The notes beneath the pieces are model-generated. The model was not told the origin of the DNA. It worked only from the letters and a program-made list of their open reading frames with translations, and did no database searches. From positions 248,001-312,000 of the forward strand of contig KV748249.1 of assembly GCA_001692895.1 (NCBI GenBank): DNA of 64,000 bases, in the 5' to 3' direction. Positions 34,867 through 45,463 of this stretch are shown one piece after another. How positions within the stretch are numbered: position 1 is the first letter of the stretch; each line of letters starts with the position of its first letter. The position numbers were made by a program, and so were the translations under genes. The DNA is from Cenococcum geophilum 1.58. Lineage: Eukaryota; Ascomycota; Dothideomycetes; Gloniales; Gloniaceae.

Positions 34867-36669
34867 ATGAAGAGCACAGGCGTCCCTCCGGCGGCCGCAT
34901 TGGCGGCCGCTGTTCGAGCTCAAGTTGCCGTCTATGGACAATGTAAGCTTCCCGACAACCAGCAACCGCTCCTGGATTCTTGCTCACTTTGATGTAGGTG
35001 GTGGAAATGGCTACTCTGGCTCAACGGCGTGCGCATCTGGAAGCTATTGCTCTAAAGTTAACGACTGTGTGTGCAAGTGCTGGTTCATTTTGTCCGAATT
35101 CGGCGAAGATATTCAAGTTCACTGACCGCTATGCGGATTATTCACAATGTCTTCCTGGCTCTAGTGGCGCTACCACAATAGTAGCTGCTGGAGGAACGAC
35201 TCTTACCACTACGACGACGGGCGGATCAGGCGGATCAGCCACGACGACTGCCCTGTCAGTGGCTTCCGGCAAATCCTATGGCAGGCAAAAGCTTCTACGC
35301 CAACTCATACTATGCTTCTGAGATCTCGAGCCTTGCAGTACCATCCATGTCGGCAGCGGGAAGCGCTGCTTGGGCGACCAAGGCAACTGAAGTGGTCAAG
35401 ATTGGTACTTTCGTGTGACTGTAAGTGTCATTGTTGTCTTCGGGCGACATCAAATGCTGATATCAATCTAAGCGATGCTCGGGCAAAGGTTCCGTCTATT
35501 GAAACCTATGCAGCGGATGTTCAGAGGCAGAATGCTGCTGGTGCCAACTTGGTGCTCTCATTGGTGGTTTATGATTTGCTAGATCGAGACTGCACTGCGC
35601 TTGCTTCCAATGGCGAACTCTCAATTGCCAACAACATTTCTACTCTCTACTAAGAGTACATCAACTCCATTGTTGCTCAAATCAACGCATATCCCAGCGT
35701 GCAATTCAAGTTAGCCATTGGTGAAGTCACTGAGACGCATATTCATAAAAAGCAATACTGATTTATTCCAAGAGCCTGGTAGTTTGGCCAACTTGGTGAC
35801 GAATCTCAACGTTGCCAAAATGCGCAAATACAGAGAGCGCTTACAAAACTCTCGTGACCTATGCAATAGAGAAGCTTAACTTGCCAAACGTCGCCATGTA
35901 TCTCGATGCTGGTCACGCAGGTTGGCTTGGCTGGACTGGCAACATTACACAGGCAGCCCAGCTCTTCGGTACTCTCTACGCCAAGGCAGGCAAGCCGGCT
36001 GCTGTTCGTGGGTTGGCTACAAATGTTGCCAACTACGACGCCTGGTCAATTTCTACATGTCCATCATACGCATCGGGCCATTCGAACTGCGACGAGAAGA
36101 GATACATCAATACTTTGGCACCTCTGCTCACAACCAATGGCTTCCTAGCCCGCTTCATCATGGACACCTGTATGTCTCCAATGGATCATACCATCGTGAA
36201 GAAAAAAGTGCTAACGAAATTTTGTTGCCCGCAACGGTGTTTAACCTACCAAGCAAAACCAATGGGGTGACTGGTGCAATGTTATTGGCACCGGTTTCGG
36301 TATCCGCCCTGCGTCCTCCACTGATGACTCACTTCTCGATGCCTGGGTCTGGGTTAAGCCGGGCGGAGAGTGCGGTGGCACATCTAACTCTAGCTCAGCC
36401 CGATACGACGCGCACTGCGGCTATCCCTTAATCCGCTGGCGTCTATGGAGTATGTGGTCCGTGTAGAACACACGAATCCAAACAACGCGTACAGTCGATT
36501 ACATTGATCTAATTGGCTAATTCTTATCGATAACGAATGGACGAATTTCAGCGGGTTAAGGGATAGCGACGCTCTTCAACCTGTGCCCGAGGCGAGAACC
36601 TGGTGCAAGGCTTACTTCGAGCAACTCCTTGTTAATGCAAACCCGGCCTTCCAAAGTAAAAACGCTTAG
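34867..36669 (+). pseudogene. cbh2: GH6 cellobiohydrolase with CBM1, decayed
   Basis: The start MKSTGVPPAAALAAAVRAQ is a signal peptide. A CBM1 follows (YGQ, then CGGNGYSGSTACASGSYCSK across intron 34943-34997, then YSQCLPGSSG), then a Thr/Gly/Ser linker and the GH6 domain. GH6 pieces include SFYANSYYASEISSLAVPSM, the catalytic-acid loop VVYDLLDRDC, VAMYLDAGHAGWLGWTGNIT, DEKRYINTLAPLLTTNGF, and the C-terminal DAWVWVKPGGECGGTS and AYFEQLLVNANPAF. Cel6A-type enzymes release cellobiose from the non-reducing ends of cellulose outside the cell. This copy is broken by several frame changes (for example near 35275 and 35820), nonsense codons at Trp and Gln positions (35417 region, 36242), a probable lost acceptor in the CBM1, and a 146-base inverted-repeat element inserted near the C-terminus. 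Domain order is complete. A linker intron pattern typical of the family is still visible. Confidence 0.9.
36421..36566. mobile_element. 146-bp MITE-like inverted-repeat element, copy A
   Basis: Begins CTATCCCTTAATCCGCTG and ends CAGCGGGTTAAGGGATAG, an inverted pair with one mismatch over 18 bases. It splits the GH6 coding sequence between the codons for HCG and DAL. A second element of exactly the same length lies at 45464-45609 and shares an interior CTAATTGGCTA(A/G)TTCTTATC. Too short to encode a transposase. A target-site duplication is not clear. Confidence 0.8.
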
Positions 36670-37792
36670 CTATGGGCTTGGCTGTCATGTATTAGTACCG
36701 GCTACCGGAAATGTCCTGTCTTATTTCTCTTGGCTTACTGTCGACCTGAATCGGATTTCTTTGCCACCTTGACTCGGTCACCGACCCCTTGACTCGGTCA
36801 CCGACTCAGTCATCCACGTGTATATATAGCCTCATTTTCTTCATAGATCAATCTTCACATGAGTTCTTCTTTCCTGAAATCTGCGCCCGGGCTTCCAATT
36901 GACACTTACATTGAAATTCCCAGGCCAGATGGTTTCTTAGTTTGCCAAGTCGTTAGGCTTACTGTACCGCTGATGGTTGTGTTAAGGGATTGGAGTTAGT
37001 TGTTTTTAGATGGATCTGTAGATATTATCGAGAGTAATTCATTCTTTGTGCGAAACGATTTGTTACACAATGCTTAACTTTCATGCAACTGGTTGATCAA
37101 TACCTCGCGATCCTGCCCCTGATGACAATCGTACAATCTTCAAGGTAACTAATCGTTATAGCTATGCTAAACACAGAACAGGAAAAGAGCATCTATTGGC
37201 TTACGGAGGCGATGATCGCCAGGAGGTGTGGTCTCCGCGTTCCCAGAAAGGGGAAATGCGGGGTTGGAGAGCCGCGAATTTTATGCATGTTTTGACGTCC
37301 CCAAACTCCTTCCTCATCGCAGCCACCATTCTAGGGCGGTCTCACGCTCTCTAACTTCAAGATGTTGTGAATCTAGAGTATGGCCTCATTGTATCAGCAT
37401 GCTCGTCGATGATGAGGTGAGGGCTAATATATGCGACGCGGAAGCTGCACCCCCGGACCAGTCGCACGTAACTAGGATGCCTGTGCCTGAAATGCCGGCC
37501 TACAAATTGAACTATTATAGAGTACGGATCATGTAGCCACTGTTTCCAGCAAATAAGCGCACCGGATTAAATATTTCTACGTGTTTTGTTTCTTGGACAT
37601 TGCCGCGAAAGTAGTGGGTCGAGGCGGATCCTCTCATCTGTCTTGGACTTGATGCGGGAATGCAATACTCCAGGTGATGGTATTTGGTTCCGTAAATAAC
37701 AATGCCAGACTCTGGGTTTCCTCGCCCCCTGCTTTGCTGTTTTCGTTCTCCCTCTACCGCTATCGAGATTTTGTGGTTGCTTTGTCTCTGCC
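36670..37792. other. Intergenic between the two CAZyme pseudogenes
   Basis: No gene supported. Short ORFs on both strands only. The last few hundred bases are the former PL20 promoter. Confidence 0.5.
36766..36807. repeat. Two tandem 20-bp copies
   Basis: CTTGACTCGGTCACCGAC occurs twice with a 20-base period, followed by a partial third unit (TCAGTCATCC). Intergenic, 3' of the GH6 pseudogene. Confidence 0.8.
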
Positions 37793-39184
37793 ATGATTAG
37801 TTACGCTGCGCTTTTGGTGCTCCTGTTAACACAGCATGTGCTGGTATGGGAACTGGATAGGGAAACTGGTTTCGCATTTTACTAATGCAACGCTTCAGGA
37901 ATCGTCCTCTGCGATGGCCGCTTCAATGAATTCACCACTAGCACCAATTTGAACGACTGTATGGAACTCTCCAGCTCTTCTTCATTTGATCAGTGAAACT
38001 TATTCCGCTATCTTCAGGGTCATGGTCCAACCAAGTCCGTCCTACTAGTACTACATCCACGGCAGCGGTCCGGTACAGAATATGTCAACCTCGTCACAAG
38101 CTACAAGAACCCTGCAGATACTGCCTCCAAGCAAGGTGTCAAGGTCGCCATTGACAGCACCTCGAAATGGGACAGTGACATGTGGAGGATGGAGCTGATC
38201 CCTCAGATGACGGCTGCCATCAACGAAGGCCATGTGTACTACCACTTCTCGATCAAGCGGTCCAGCACGAATGTGCCAAGTGCAACGAATGAGCATCAGA
38301 TCTGCTTCTTGTAAGCGCAGAGACGATCATACTGGGGAGCGACAAATTAGCTGATTTAGGGAAATAGTGAGCCACTTCACCGAGCTGAAGTACGGTTAGA
38401 TTAGTAAGTAGCAGCCGCAATTTCTATTCGGAAACATTATCATGCTTATCAGCCCTTTAAGACGGCGAGTCGGGAACTTTAGACACGAACCTTCAGTGGA
38501 TGGTCGGCAACACGAGCAAGTGGACGACGACATTTGAGGCTGATGTGTGACACAATGCGGCCTATGAAATAGTACGCCACTCTCGAATCCCTTTACTTGA
38601 TAAACGCCAATTCAATGTCTTTATAGGACTTCTCCGGCGGCACGGTAACTTTTTGGCACTCCACCGGCTACGGCCCGCTTACCAAGACCGCTGGTCCGTT
38701 CTCCGCCGGAATTTCCATCCATAGCCTTTTATTCTTCTAAACGTGGACTAACAAGTTCCCACAGACCGGCGCAGACTGGCATCTGGGCGTGCTCCGCCTC
38801 TCCCGCAAGGGCTACGGCGGCACAGCTGAGGACTAGTACTTCAGCGGCGTGTACCTCGAGACCGGCTCGCTCACAACCTTCGCCACCGAGCCCAGCGGTG
38901 CGTCTAGCGGCTCCGACACCACTGGTGCTGGCACGGCTGCGGCTGGCACGACCGCTACGGGCGATTACCACGATGCTGCAGACGACCACTGCTGCCCGGA
39001 CCACGACTGGCTCGTCCGGCACGATGGCTACAGGCACGGTCGCGCAGTATAGGCGGTGTGGCGGGATTGGGTATACGGGGGTGAGTAATCCTTTTCTTCC
39101 CCCCCCTTCGATTCTGGAGGTGACGCAGTCATTGCAGTGCGTTTCTGCACGAAAGTCAACGACTACTACTCCCAGTGCTTGTGA
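37793..39184 (+). pseudogene. PL20 glucuronan lyase with C-terminal CBM1, decayed
   Basis: A secretory start (MISYAALLVLLLTQHVL) at 37793. Lyase segments follow in changing frames: KNPADTASKQGVKVAIDS near 38110, HVYYHFSIKRSSTNVPS near 38230, NEHQICFF up to an intron at about 38311-38358, and SHFTELKYG after it. Then come NLQWMVGNTSKWTTTFEADV near 38490, GADWHLGVLRLSRKGYGGTA near 38770 and YFSGVYLETGSLTTF near 38840. A Ser/Thr/Gly/Ala linker and a CBM1 end it (CGGIGYTG, intron, CTKVNDYYSQCL, TGA at 39182). The order matches polysaccharide lyase family 20, which cleaves beta-1,4-glucuronan by beta-elimination outside the cell. The copy has several in-frame stops (including TAG or TGA at expected Trp codons) and frame changes. 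Fusion to a CBM1 suggests the enzyme acted at a cellulose-containing surface. Confidence 0.82.
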
Positions 39185-40955
39185 GTGGTTTATAAAACCC
39201 GAGGAGCGGCAGGGTAGAGAAAGAAGCAGTTGGGGTTTGAAGCGACTTGTGCAGGCAGGGCGTCCTCTGTACATACCCCCTAGCCTATGATACGCAAAAT
39301 ATGCTTCGCTGAATCATTCTTAGTTAGAAGTAACGATCGAGATCGCCGAAATACCCGGGTGCCGTCGATAAATGCGTGCACGTGATGGGCCATTCATTTC
39401 AGTATAGTCCTCACTACGTTGTGTAGGCTTGGGATAAACGTCTGAATGACGTCATACTATGAGCTTACGGGTGAGAATTCCGGTAGCCGCACGTGCGTCG
39501 CCCTGATCCCGCCCGCCATACCGGCTCAGCAAGGGAGGTCGCGTTTCGGCCGTGCGACATATTGATCACAGACGCCATGAAAAATGGAAGCGGCTCTAGT
39601 GAAAAAAGAAGCTTGTCCGGCAGCGACGGCGACGATTCCGTCACGTCAAGTCCCCAGAAAGCCTGGGCTAGAACGTGCCGATCTTGTGCGCGGCGTTCCA
39701 CAGAGTGGTTGCTCTCTCTATTGGACGTTGAGGCATCAATCTTAACTTGGCAATGGGACTGTGTTGAGCCCAAGCAATCTGGCCTGCATGACAACCTTAA
39801 AATCTATGCCCAATTGTGGCCTTATTGGACCCAGTAGAACCCAATCGCACATCGAATCGACTGCCGCGCGTGCATTAACTCAAGTTCTCAGCCGTTAGAC
39901 TGAGCTGCAATTTGCCCAATGTTGCGGCGAATGCAACCCCAGCATCCCCAGAATGGAGAATATTGATTGTGGGCAACAAAGGATGGCCCGTGCGTAGGCT
40001 TACTGTCTTGCGAGGTCTCTGCTTTTGCCTTGTTTCTGCCTTCGCCTAGGCATGCTGCGCCCCCACACGCACGGTTCACCTCTTTTTGAGCACGGTCTTT
40101 ACCCCGCGTCCCGCGCTGACATACGGAGCAATCGCGTGGGGTGCACCTTTGTTCAAGGTCGTGCGGTATATACCACGGAACACTATTTTCTTCAGTGTGG
40201 TTTCAAACCAGAAACAATCCGATCTAACTTCAAACAGCTCTGTTGAAATACAAGTTTACAACGCATTGGGGAATCTTTAGCGTTATTGTGCTCTGGAAAA
40301 CTCGATCTGGAAAATGTCCTGTGAGAAATTCGCTCAAGATTCGCAGGATCAGAAGGAGTGAGGAGTGGGGGAAGAATTGTAACAGGAACTCTACACCGAG
40401 GATGTACTGTTGCTACTTACTCGCGAACGGTGCATATAACACGTTTTGCCCCCTTTTCCGGCTCCTCGTCCTGCTCCTCATGCATCTCAGAGGTGGGATA
40501 GGATTACTTGGCATTCTTAGCCCAATAGCGGGATTTAAAGTGGGTAAGCTATGCAGTCGAACTGTGGTCGACTATCCAATCAGCACACTAAGTGTGCGAC
40601 ATCTTTTTCACTGCTCATAAAAGGTGTTTTGAGAATGACCTAAACCGCTGATTTGCGGTGAATTCTCTATGAAAGCCTGCCTTCAGATTTGACGCAGAGT
40701 CAGCCCACACGTGCAAACTCCGCGTTGGTTTGGGCATCTCCATACTCTAAGTCGGGCGACTCTCTGCTCTTACTTAAGTAACTATGGCGCCGCTTGAGAC
40801 TACGTGCTTTTTCGCTGCGACGATGCTCCTCTCCTTCTCGTGTTCAGAGTGATCTAGTCTTGTTTTTCAACACGGAAAATACTGTAGGCATTCTCTCAGG
40901 CCAGAAGTTCTTCATCCCTTAATGCTAACGGTTAATAGCGTTGCTTAGTATCATC
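39185..40955. other. Intergenic, no convincing gene
   Basis: A 114-codon ORF (39493-39837, +) has a Ser/Asp/Gly-rich segment and four cysteines but no recognisable domain. It may be a gene scrap. The rest holds only short ORFs and no repeats of note. Confidence 0.4.
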
Positions 40956-41314
40956 ATGGACGATACGCAAGCAAAACCTTCGAGTGGTACGGAACAGCCC
41001 GGCAATAGTGCTGAAGCTACATCCTGTACGCAAGACAAGTGCTCCCATGACGAGTGCGTTCAAGTTGGAGACCCTGAAGACAAGGTAATTTTATTCGATC
41101 CCCCCAGGCTATAGCGCTAATGTTTTGTCTCATCATCTAGGATGCAAAGGTTCCAAACGGACATAGCCCTAGCTGTAAAAATGTGACCGCATCGACCACA
41201 GGCGGGCAGCAACGATCGGAAACCCATAGAGCCCCCGATACGTACTCGCTTGCCCGTTGGCTTGGCGAAGGACCAGGAGAGGGATATTGGAATAGCCAAA
41301 CCCGTGGCGGCTAG
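40956..41314 (+). CDS. Possible small two-exon gene, 100 residues
   Basis: The ATG at 40956 sits in a good context (ATCATCATGG). Exon 1 (40956-41084, 43 codons) ends at a canonical GTAATT donor. A 56-base intron has a GCTAAT branch and CATCTAG acceptor, and exon 2 (41141-41314) continues in phase to TAG. The product is hydrophilic and Ser/Thr/Gly-rich with several cysteines (TSCTQDKCSHDECVQVGD, later SPSCKN), and has no signal peptide or known domain. A nearby frame at 41400-41599 encodes two hydrophobic segments (GWIIGFVVGYCPLYVWHGF) and could be a further exon of the same gene, which would make it a membrane protein. Function unknown. Confidence 0.4.
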
Positions 41315-43058
41315 GAGCGATAGTATATTTGGACACCGGACAGCCGGATCTGAGATACCATATAGGTCCTGGAGTAACGTGGGATGTTTAATGGATGTGT
41401 ATTCTTTTGATATCTCTTGGGTTGGATTATCGGATTCGTTGTGGGATATTGTCCTCTTTATGTATGGCATGGTTTCCTGATATGTACGCTTGTCTGGGTT
41501 GGTATGACTGGATGTATCCATGTCATAGTCGTCTCATGCATCTTTCTCAAATGTTTACTATTCCCGTGCTGGTCATGGTTTTCTTACCAGACTGGCTGAT
41601 TCTTGAAGGCCTTGCAAAAGCATGCAAAGATAAGCCTTGATAGCATGATATCAGATCTTGACACTAACAAAGAGAAAATCTTGATTCAGGGGGAACGAGT
41701 TACCTGTTCAAATGGTCCCCATCGGGACGGTTGGAAACTGCAGCATTTGAGTTATTTAGGATAGATATAACGTGTCTTATCGGCAGCATTATTCGCCAAA
41801 CATGTTGTGAGTGGGTGGTGAGGTTACATGTTTTTGGACCACCTGGAAGTGATATTTCAAAACAAAAAGAGCCTCTTCCCCACATCCTCTTAGCCGCCAT
41901 CATCGGACCTCTACGCTCCTCTTCTCAAACTCCGCATCTTGACCGGCTATTGTGTATCTCCTGAAGCCACTTTGGGAGTTCGAACCACCCAACGGTCGGG
42001 TGGGGCGGTGGGGCCCCGCACTCTCGAGGTGGGCTCAAGCGGAGATCGTTACCCTGCCTTACTATTATCTCACAAATCAGGCGCTCCGCAGTAGAATTCG
42101 GTTATGTGGTAACAAGCGTTTTGTTAATTCATCTGTCTAGGAGCTCGGCTACTGTCAAATTTTATGTGCCAAGAACACACTGTATATAATTGGGAAATCA
42201 CGTGAAAAGAACCACATCCTCCTCTACTAAGCCGATTGCAAGGAGCTAGTAATGCTTAGTATAGTACTATAGAATATCTCTAAACTTCCTCTTATTACAG
42301 TGTCAAGACATTAGTTTGTGCACACACGAATTCTCACTGTCACGGAAGTAGGCACGAACCAGAATACAATGTACTAAACGGGTAGTAATTGGGAAGGCTA
42401 CATACGCGTAACTATGCGTGGTTGATACAAAGACATTTGGATGAAGAAGACTCTTCGTGTGCCAGGTACGAGGTATAAATAGGGGTTGTAGGGGAACGTG
42501 CGTAGGTGTCACGGGACGAACGTGAGCACGGGTCAAGAACGTCAGAACGCGCAGGGACGTGAGAACGGACGGAGCAAAAAGAGATTTCTTCTTCCTATTT
42601 GGGAAAAGCGTGGTTTTGGTGCCAAGATCCCACCTAAACTACGCTTTTCCCAAATAGGAAGTAGAAATATCTTTTTGCTCCGTCCTCCGTATTATACATC
42701 TACAATACTATCACAGTAGGCGAAGTCAGTCGTGTCATTAAGGCAACAAGGCAGCAACGCCAGAACCGTCAAACCACGGCCAATTTCATCAAGAAAAGTC
42801 GCGCAATTAACAAACCCAGCCTGCTTCAAGAGTTTTAGCTACTTTTCTTAGGGTTTCGCTTACTCGTTGTGGTGTTCTGGGGGGTAGTAAAGTCCTGATT
42901 TGGTCTTGGCAATGACACGACTAACTTCGCCTACTGTGCTATCTTAAAATACTCGGGCTATCACCAAAACCTTTTAAGTACATTTCTCTTGCCGTTAATA
43001 CAAGAGAGAATATGTGGTCTCATCTGTACTACCGATCGCAAATCCTAGGTGAATCTAG
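41315..43058. other. Intergenic with hydrophobic ORF and hairpin
   Basis: Holds the hydrophobic frame at 41400-41599 described with the small gene, the 120-base inverted repeat at 42566-42685, and a codon-like stretch at 42726-42836 (VSRVIKATRQQRQNRQTTAN, ending in TAG). That stretch may be a scrap of a gene or the 5' part of the next one. No complete gene is seen. Confidence 0.4.
42566..42685. repeat. 120-bp near-perfect inverted repeat
   Basis: The left arm (GGACGGAGCAAAAAGAGATT, then CTTCCTATTTGGGAAAAGCG) and right arm (CGCTTTTCCCAAATAGGAAG, then ATCTTTTTGCTCCGTCC) are reverse complements over about 50 bases, around a loop of some 25 bases. It could be a foldback MITE or a hairpin RNA. 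The flanking bases show no clear duplication. Confidence 0.85.
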
Positions 43059-44903
43059 GCTATCTCTTATCGTTTCTATCTGCTTATAACGATAGTAGCA
43101 AACTGCAGGTTCCTTTACGGAGGAGATGTAGAGATCCTCACGGTTACCGAACCGTCTGAGTCTGGTAATATCCAAGCTGTAGTTATACAGATCGATGCTG
43201 TCAATGGAAGTTGGCGAACTTTACTATACGGCGTTCCCAACCAGGACCAGCTGACTGCACTGGCATCGCTTCTACATATATCAGAAGGACACGTTGCAGA
43301 GCGTCTTCTAAACAGCGGCTGTGAGGTTCCTCTGCGCTCTGACCGATTATACAGCGGACGTTTCCCATCAGAGACCGCAACCGACGCAGCCTATACTCCT
43401 ACCGAAGACTCATCCACTGCCGAAATAAATCCTGTCATCGATACGCTTACTATGGAAACAGCTAATGGGGAGGACACGTCTACTCTAGAGGAAACGCCAT
43501 CTCGAGAGGAGCCTGCTAAAGACGTGATACCTACTTCTACGGATAAGCCTACTGAGGATGAGACNCATGACTTGTGGGAGACGCTCGCTGCTGCGGATAT
43601 GCCTACTGAGGAGCCGGCTAAGGACGAGATACCGGCTGAGGACGACATTCACGCTGAGGAGGCCATAGCGGCTGAGGAGACGGCTGCTGAGGAGGATATA
43701 CCCGCTGAGGAGATAACTGCTTCGTGGGAGGAGCCTGCTGGGAAGGACATTCCCGCTGAGGAGGAAACGCTTGCAGCAGAGGAGATGCCTAGTCCGGATG
43801 ACACACCCGAGGAGGCGGCTGAAGAAGAGACTCCAGCTCCGGCGGAGGAATCCACGCCTATTACAGAAGAGACTGCTCCAGAAGAGCCCGCAGCAGCTGA
43901 ACCTGAGCCTGAGCAGGAAGAGGAACCCGCACCCGCTCCTGAAGAGACTCCATCCGACGAAGCTCCCACCGCCGAAGGCACTAACGAAGAAGCTGCACTA
44001 GAGGAGCCCGCACTAGAGGGAGCCGCAACAGAGGAAGCTGCACCGGAGGAGGCAGCCGGGCCTGTGGAAGAAAAGGATACACCTACTGAGGCTGAACCTG
44101 AGGCTGAACCTGAGGCCGAACTTGAAGCCGAACCCGAGGCTGAGGCCGAAGCTGCCGCAGATCAAGAAGAAACTACCCCTGAGCCCGAGGAAGCCGAGCC
44201 ATATGCTGAACCTGCCGTTGAGGAAACCCCAAAGGAAGAAGCTCAGCTAGAAGAGCTAGCAGCTGATGAAGCACCTACCGAGGAACCCCTAGCAAATGAA
44301 GCTGCTCCAGAGGAAACCCCTGAGGGAGAAGCTGATGGAGAGGCTCCTGCTAAAAAGACTCCAGAGGAAGAGACGGCTGAGGATCCTGAGCCAGAAACTG
44401 AGGAAAAATCTGCACCAGCTGAACCAGAGCTGTCCCTTGAAGCTGCAAAACCGGTAGACACCGACGTGACAAATAATGAAGAACCCACTGCAGAGACTCC
44501 TACGGTAGATACTCTTGTTGGCTACCAATCTACTGGCCGGCCGGCTTCTGTTAATCGTGCACCCGTTGCTGACGGCCTAGCTGAAGTGGGAATTGATATT
44601 CAGACTCACCTAGAAAAGCCTGTTGATATGATGTTAAAGATTGAATGGAATTATAGAGGTGTCTATAACGTCCTACAGCTAGGGAGACCTACCAAGACAT
44701 CAATCCAGAATCTTGCAATTCGGTATATCTGGCCTATGGCGTCTAAGGATGAAAGAACTAGTCTTCACTGTTCTCTGAAGGCTGCAATGATAGGAAATGA
44801 AGTTTGTGATGTTTCAATGTACCCTAGCGATGACTTAACAAAGATCTTTAATGTTATGTCAAGGGTGGATACAATTCCTAGATTTATTGTTAATGTGGCA
44901 TAA
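43059..44903 (+). CDS. Unrecognised acidic Glu/Pro/Ala-rich protein
   Basis: One open frame of 614 codons from just after an in-frame TAG (43056-43058) to TAA at 44903. The first ATG is at 43452, but the 130 codons before it read as normal protein (GGDVEILTVTEPSESGN, then NQDQLTALASLLHISEGHVA), so an upstream exon is likely, with an acceptor near 43058 or 43108. The middle (about 43480-44500) is a low-complexity acidic tract of EETPAEE/PEAEPEAE repeats, probably disordered. The C-terminal 130 residues look folded (GIDIQTHLEKPVDMMLKIEW, then SKDERTSLHCSLKAA). No signal peptide or membrane segment is seen. One ambiguous base (N) lies at 43564. Neither folded end is known to me. The frame is undamaged although retroelement fossils begin within 1 kb. 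Confidence 0.65.
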   Translation, partial: AISYRFYLLITIVANCRFLYGGDVEILTVTEPSESGNIQAVVIQIDAVNGSWRTLLYGVPNQDQLTALASLLHISEGHVAERLLNSGCEVPLRSDRLYSGRFPSETATDAAYTPTEDSSTAEINPVIDTLTMETANGEDTSTLEETPSREEPAKDVIPTSTDKPTEDEXHDLWETLAAADMPTEEPAKDEIPAEDDIHAEEAIAAEETAAEEDIPAEEITASWEEPAGKDIPAEEETLAAEEMPSPDDTPEEAAEEETPAPAEESTPITEETAPEEPAAAEPEPEQEEEPAPAPEETPSDEAPTAEGTNEEAALEEPALEGAATEEAAPEEAAGPVEEKDTPTEAEPEAEPEAELEAEPEAEAEAAADQEETTPEPEEAEPYAEPAVEETPKEEAQLEELAADEAPTEEPLANEAAPEETPEGEADGEAPAKKTPEEETAEDPEPETEEKSAPAEPELSLEAAKPVDTDVTNNEEPTAETPTVDTLVGYQSTGRPASVNRAPVADGLAEVGIDIQTHLEKPVDMMLKIEWNYRGVYNVLQLGRPTKTSIQNLAIRYIWPMASKDERTSLHCSLKAAMIGNEVCDVSMYPSDDLTKIFNVMSRVDTIPRFIVNVA

Positions 44904-45463
44904 GCTATATTATTTGAATACTCTTGCAGTCAAGCTATTACCCAGGAACTGTAGAATTTGATATCCGCATCGCCGTGCTACTAAACTCGCTGGCCTATAA
45001 CTAGATTAACTCGAGCCTGAGCGAAGGTTGATAGGTACTGCTAGGCATTTAGGAGATCGAGTAGACCCTGAAAATGGAGTACCTAATTTTAGGCGCTCGA
45101 AATATTCAAAATTCGGTCCCTCCTAGCCCTTCGTTCCCACCTAAAACTGGATGCTCGGAGCCTACTTGATCCCCTTCTTTCTTTCTCTCCGAGTCCAGGC
45201 AGCAGCCTTGGATAAAACTCACATAAAACGGCGCAGGACAACTACACCTCCCCGGCGCATCTCGTTGTAAGTGCGTGTCGATCAAGCCTTCCACTAACCG
45301 TATGTATATTGATCGCCGATATCAAATGGAAATATCCGAACAACCTCACCTTGTGATCGTAGGAAGAAAATGAGGCCAAAGCATTGATCAACGATTAGGT
45401 GCCTACCTGGTAGAGTTATAATAAGGCTCTTTTTAATTTTATATTACTAAATAATGTTCGCGA
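44904..45463. other. Intergenic, no gene
   Basis: 3' flank of the acidic-protein gene, becoming AT-rich towards 45420. Nothing else identified. Confidence 0.5.

Noticed and set aside
41975-42030. tRNA-like GTTCGAACC word
   Set aside because: No acceptor stem or anticodon arm could be folded around it on either strand.
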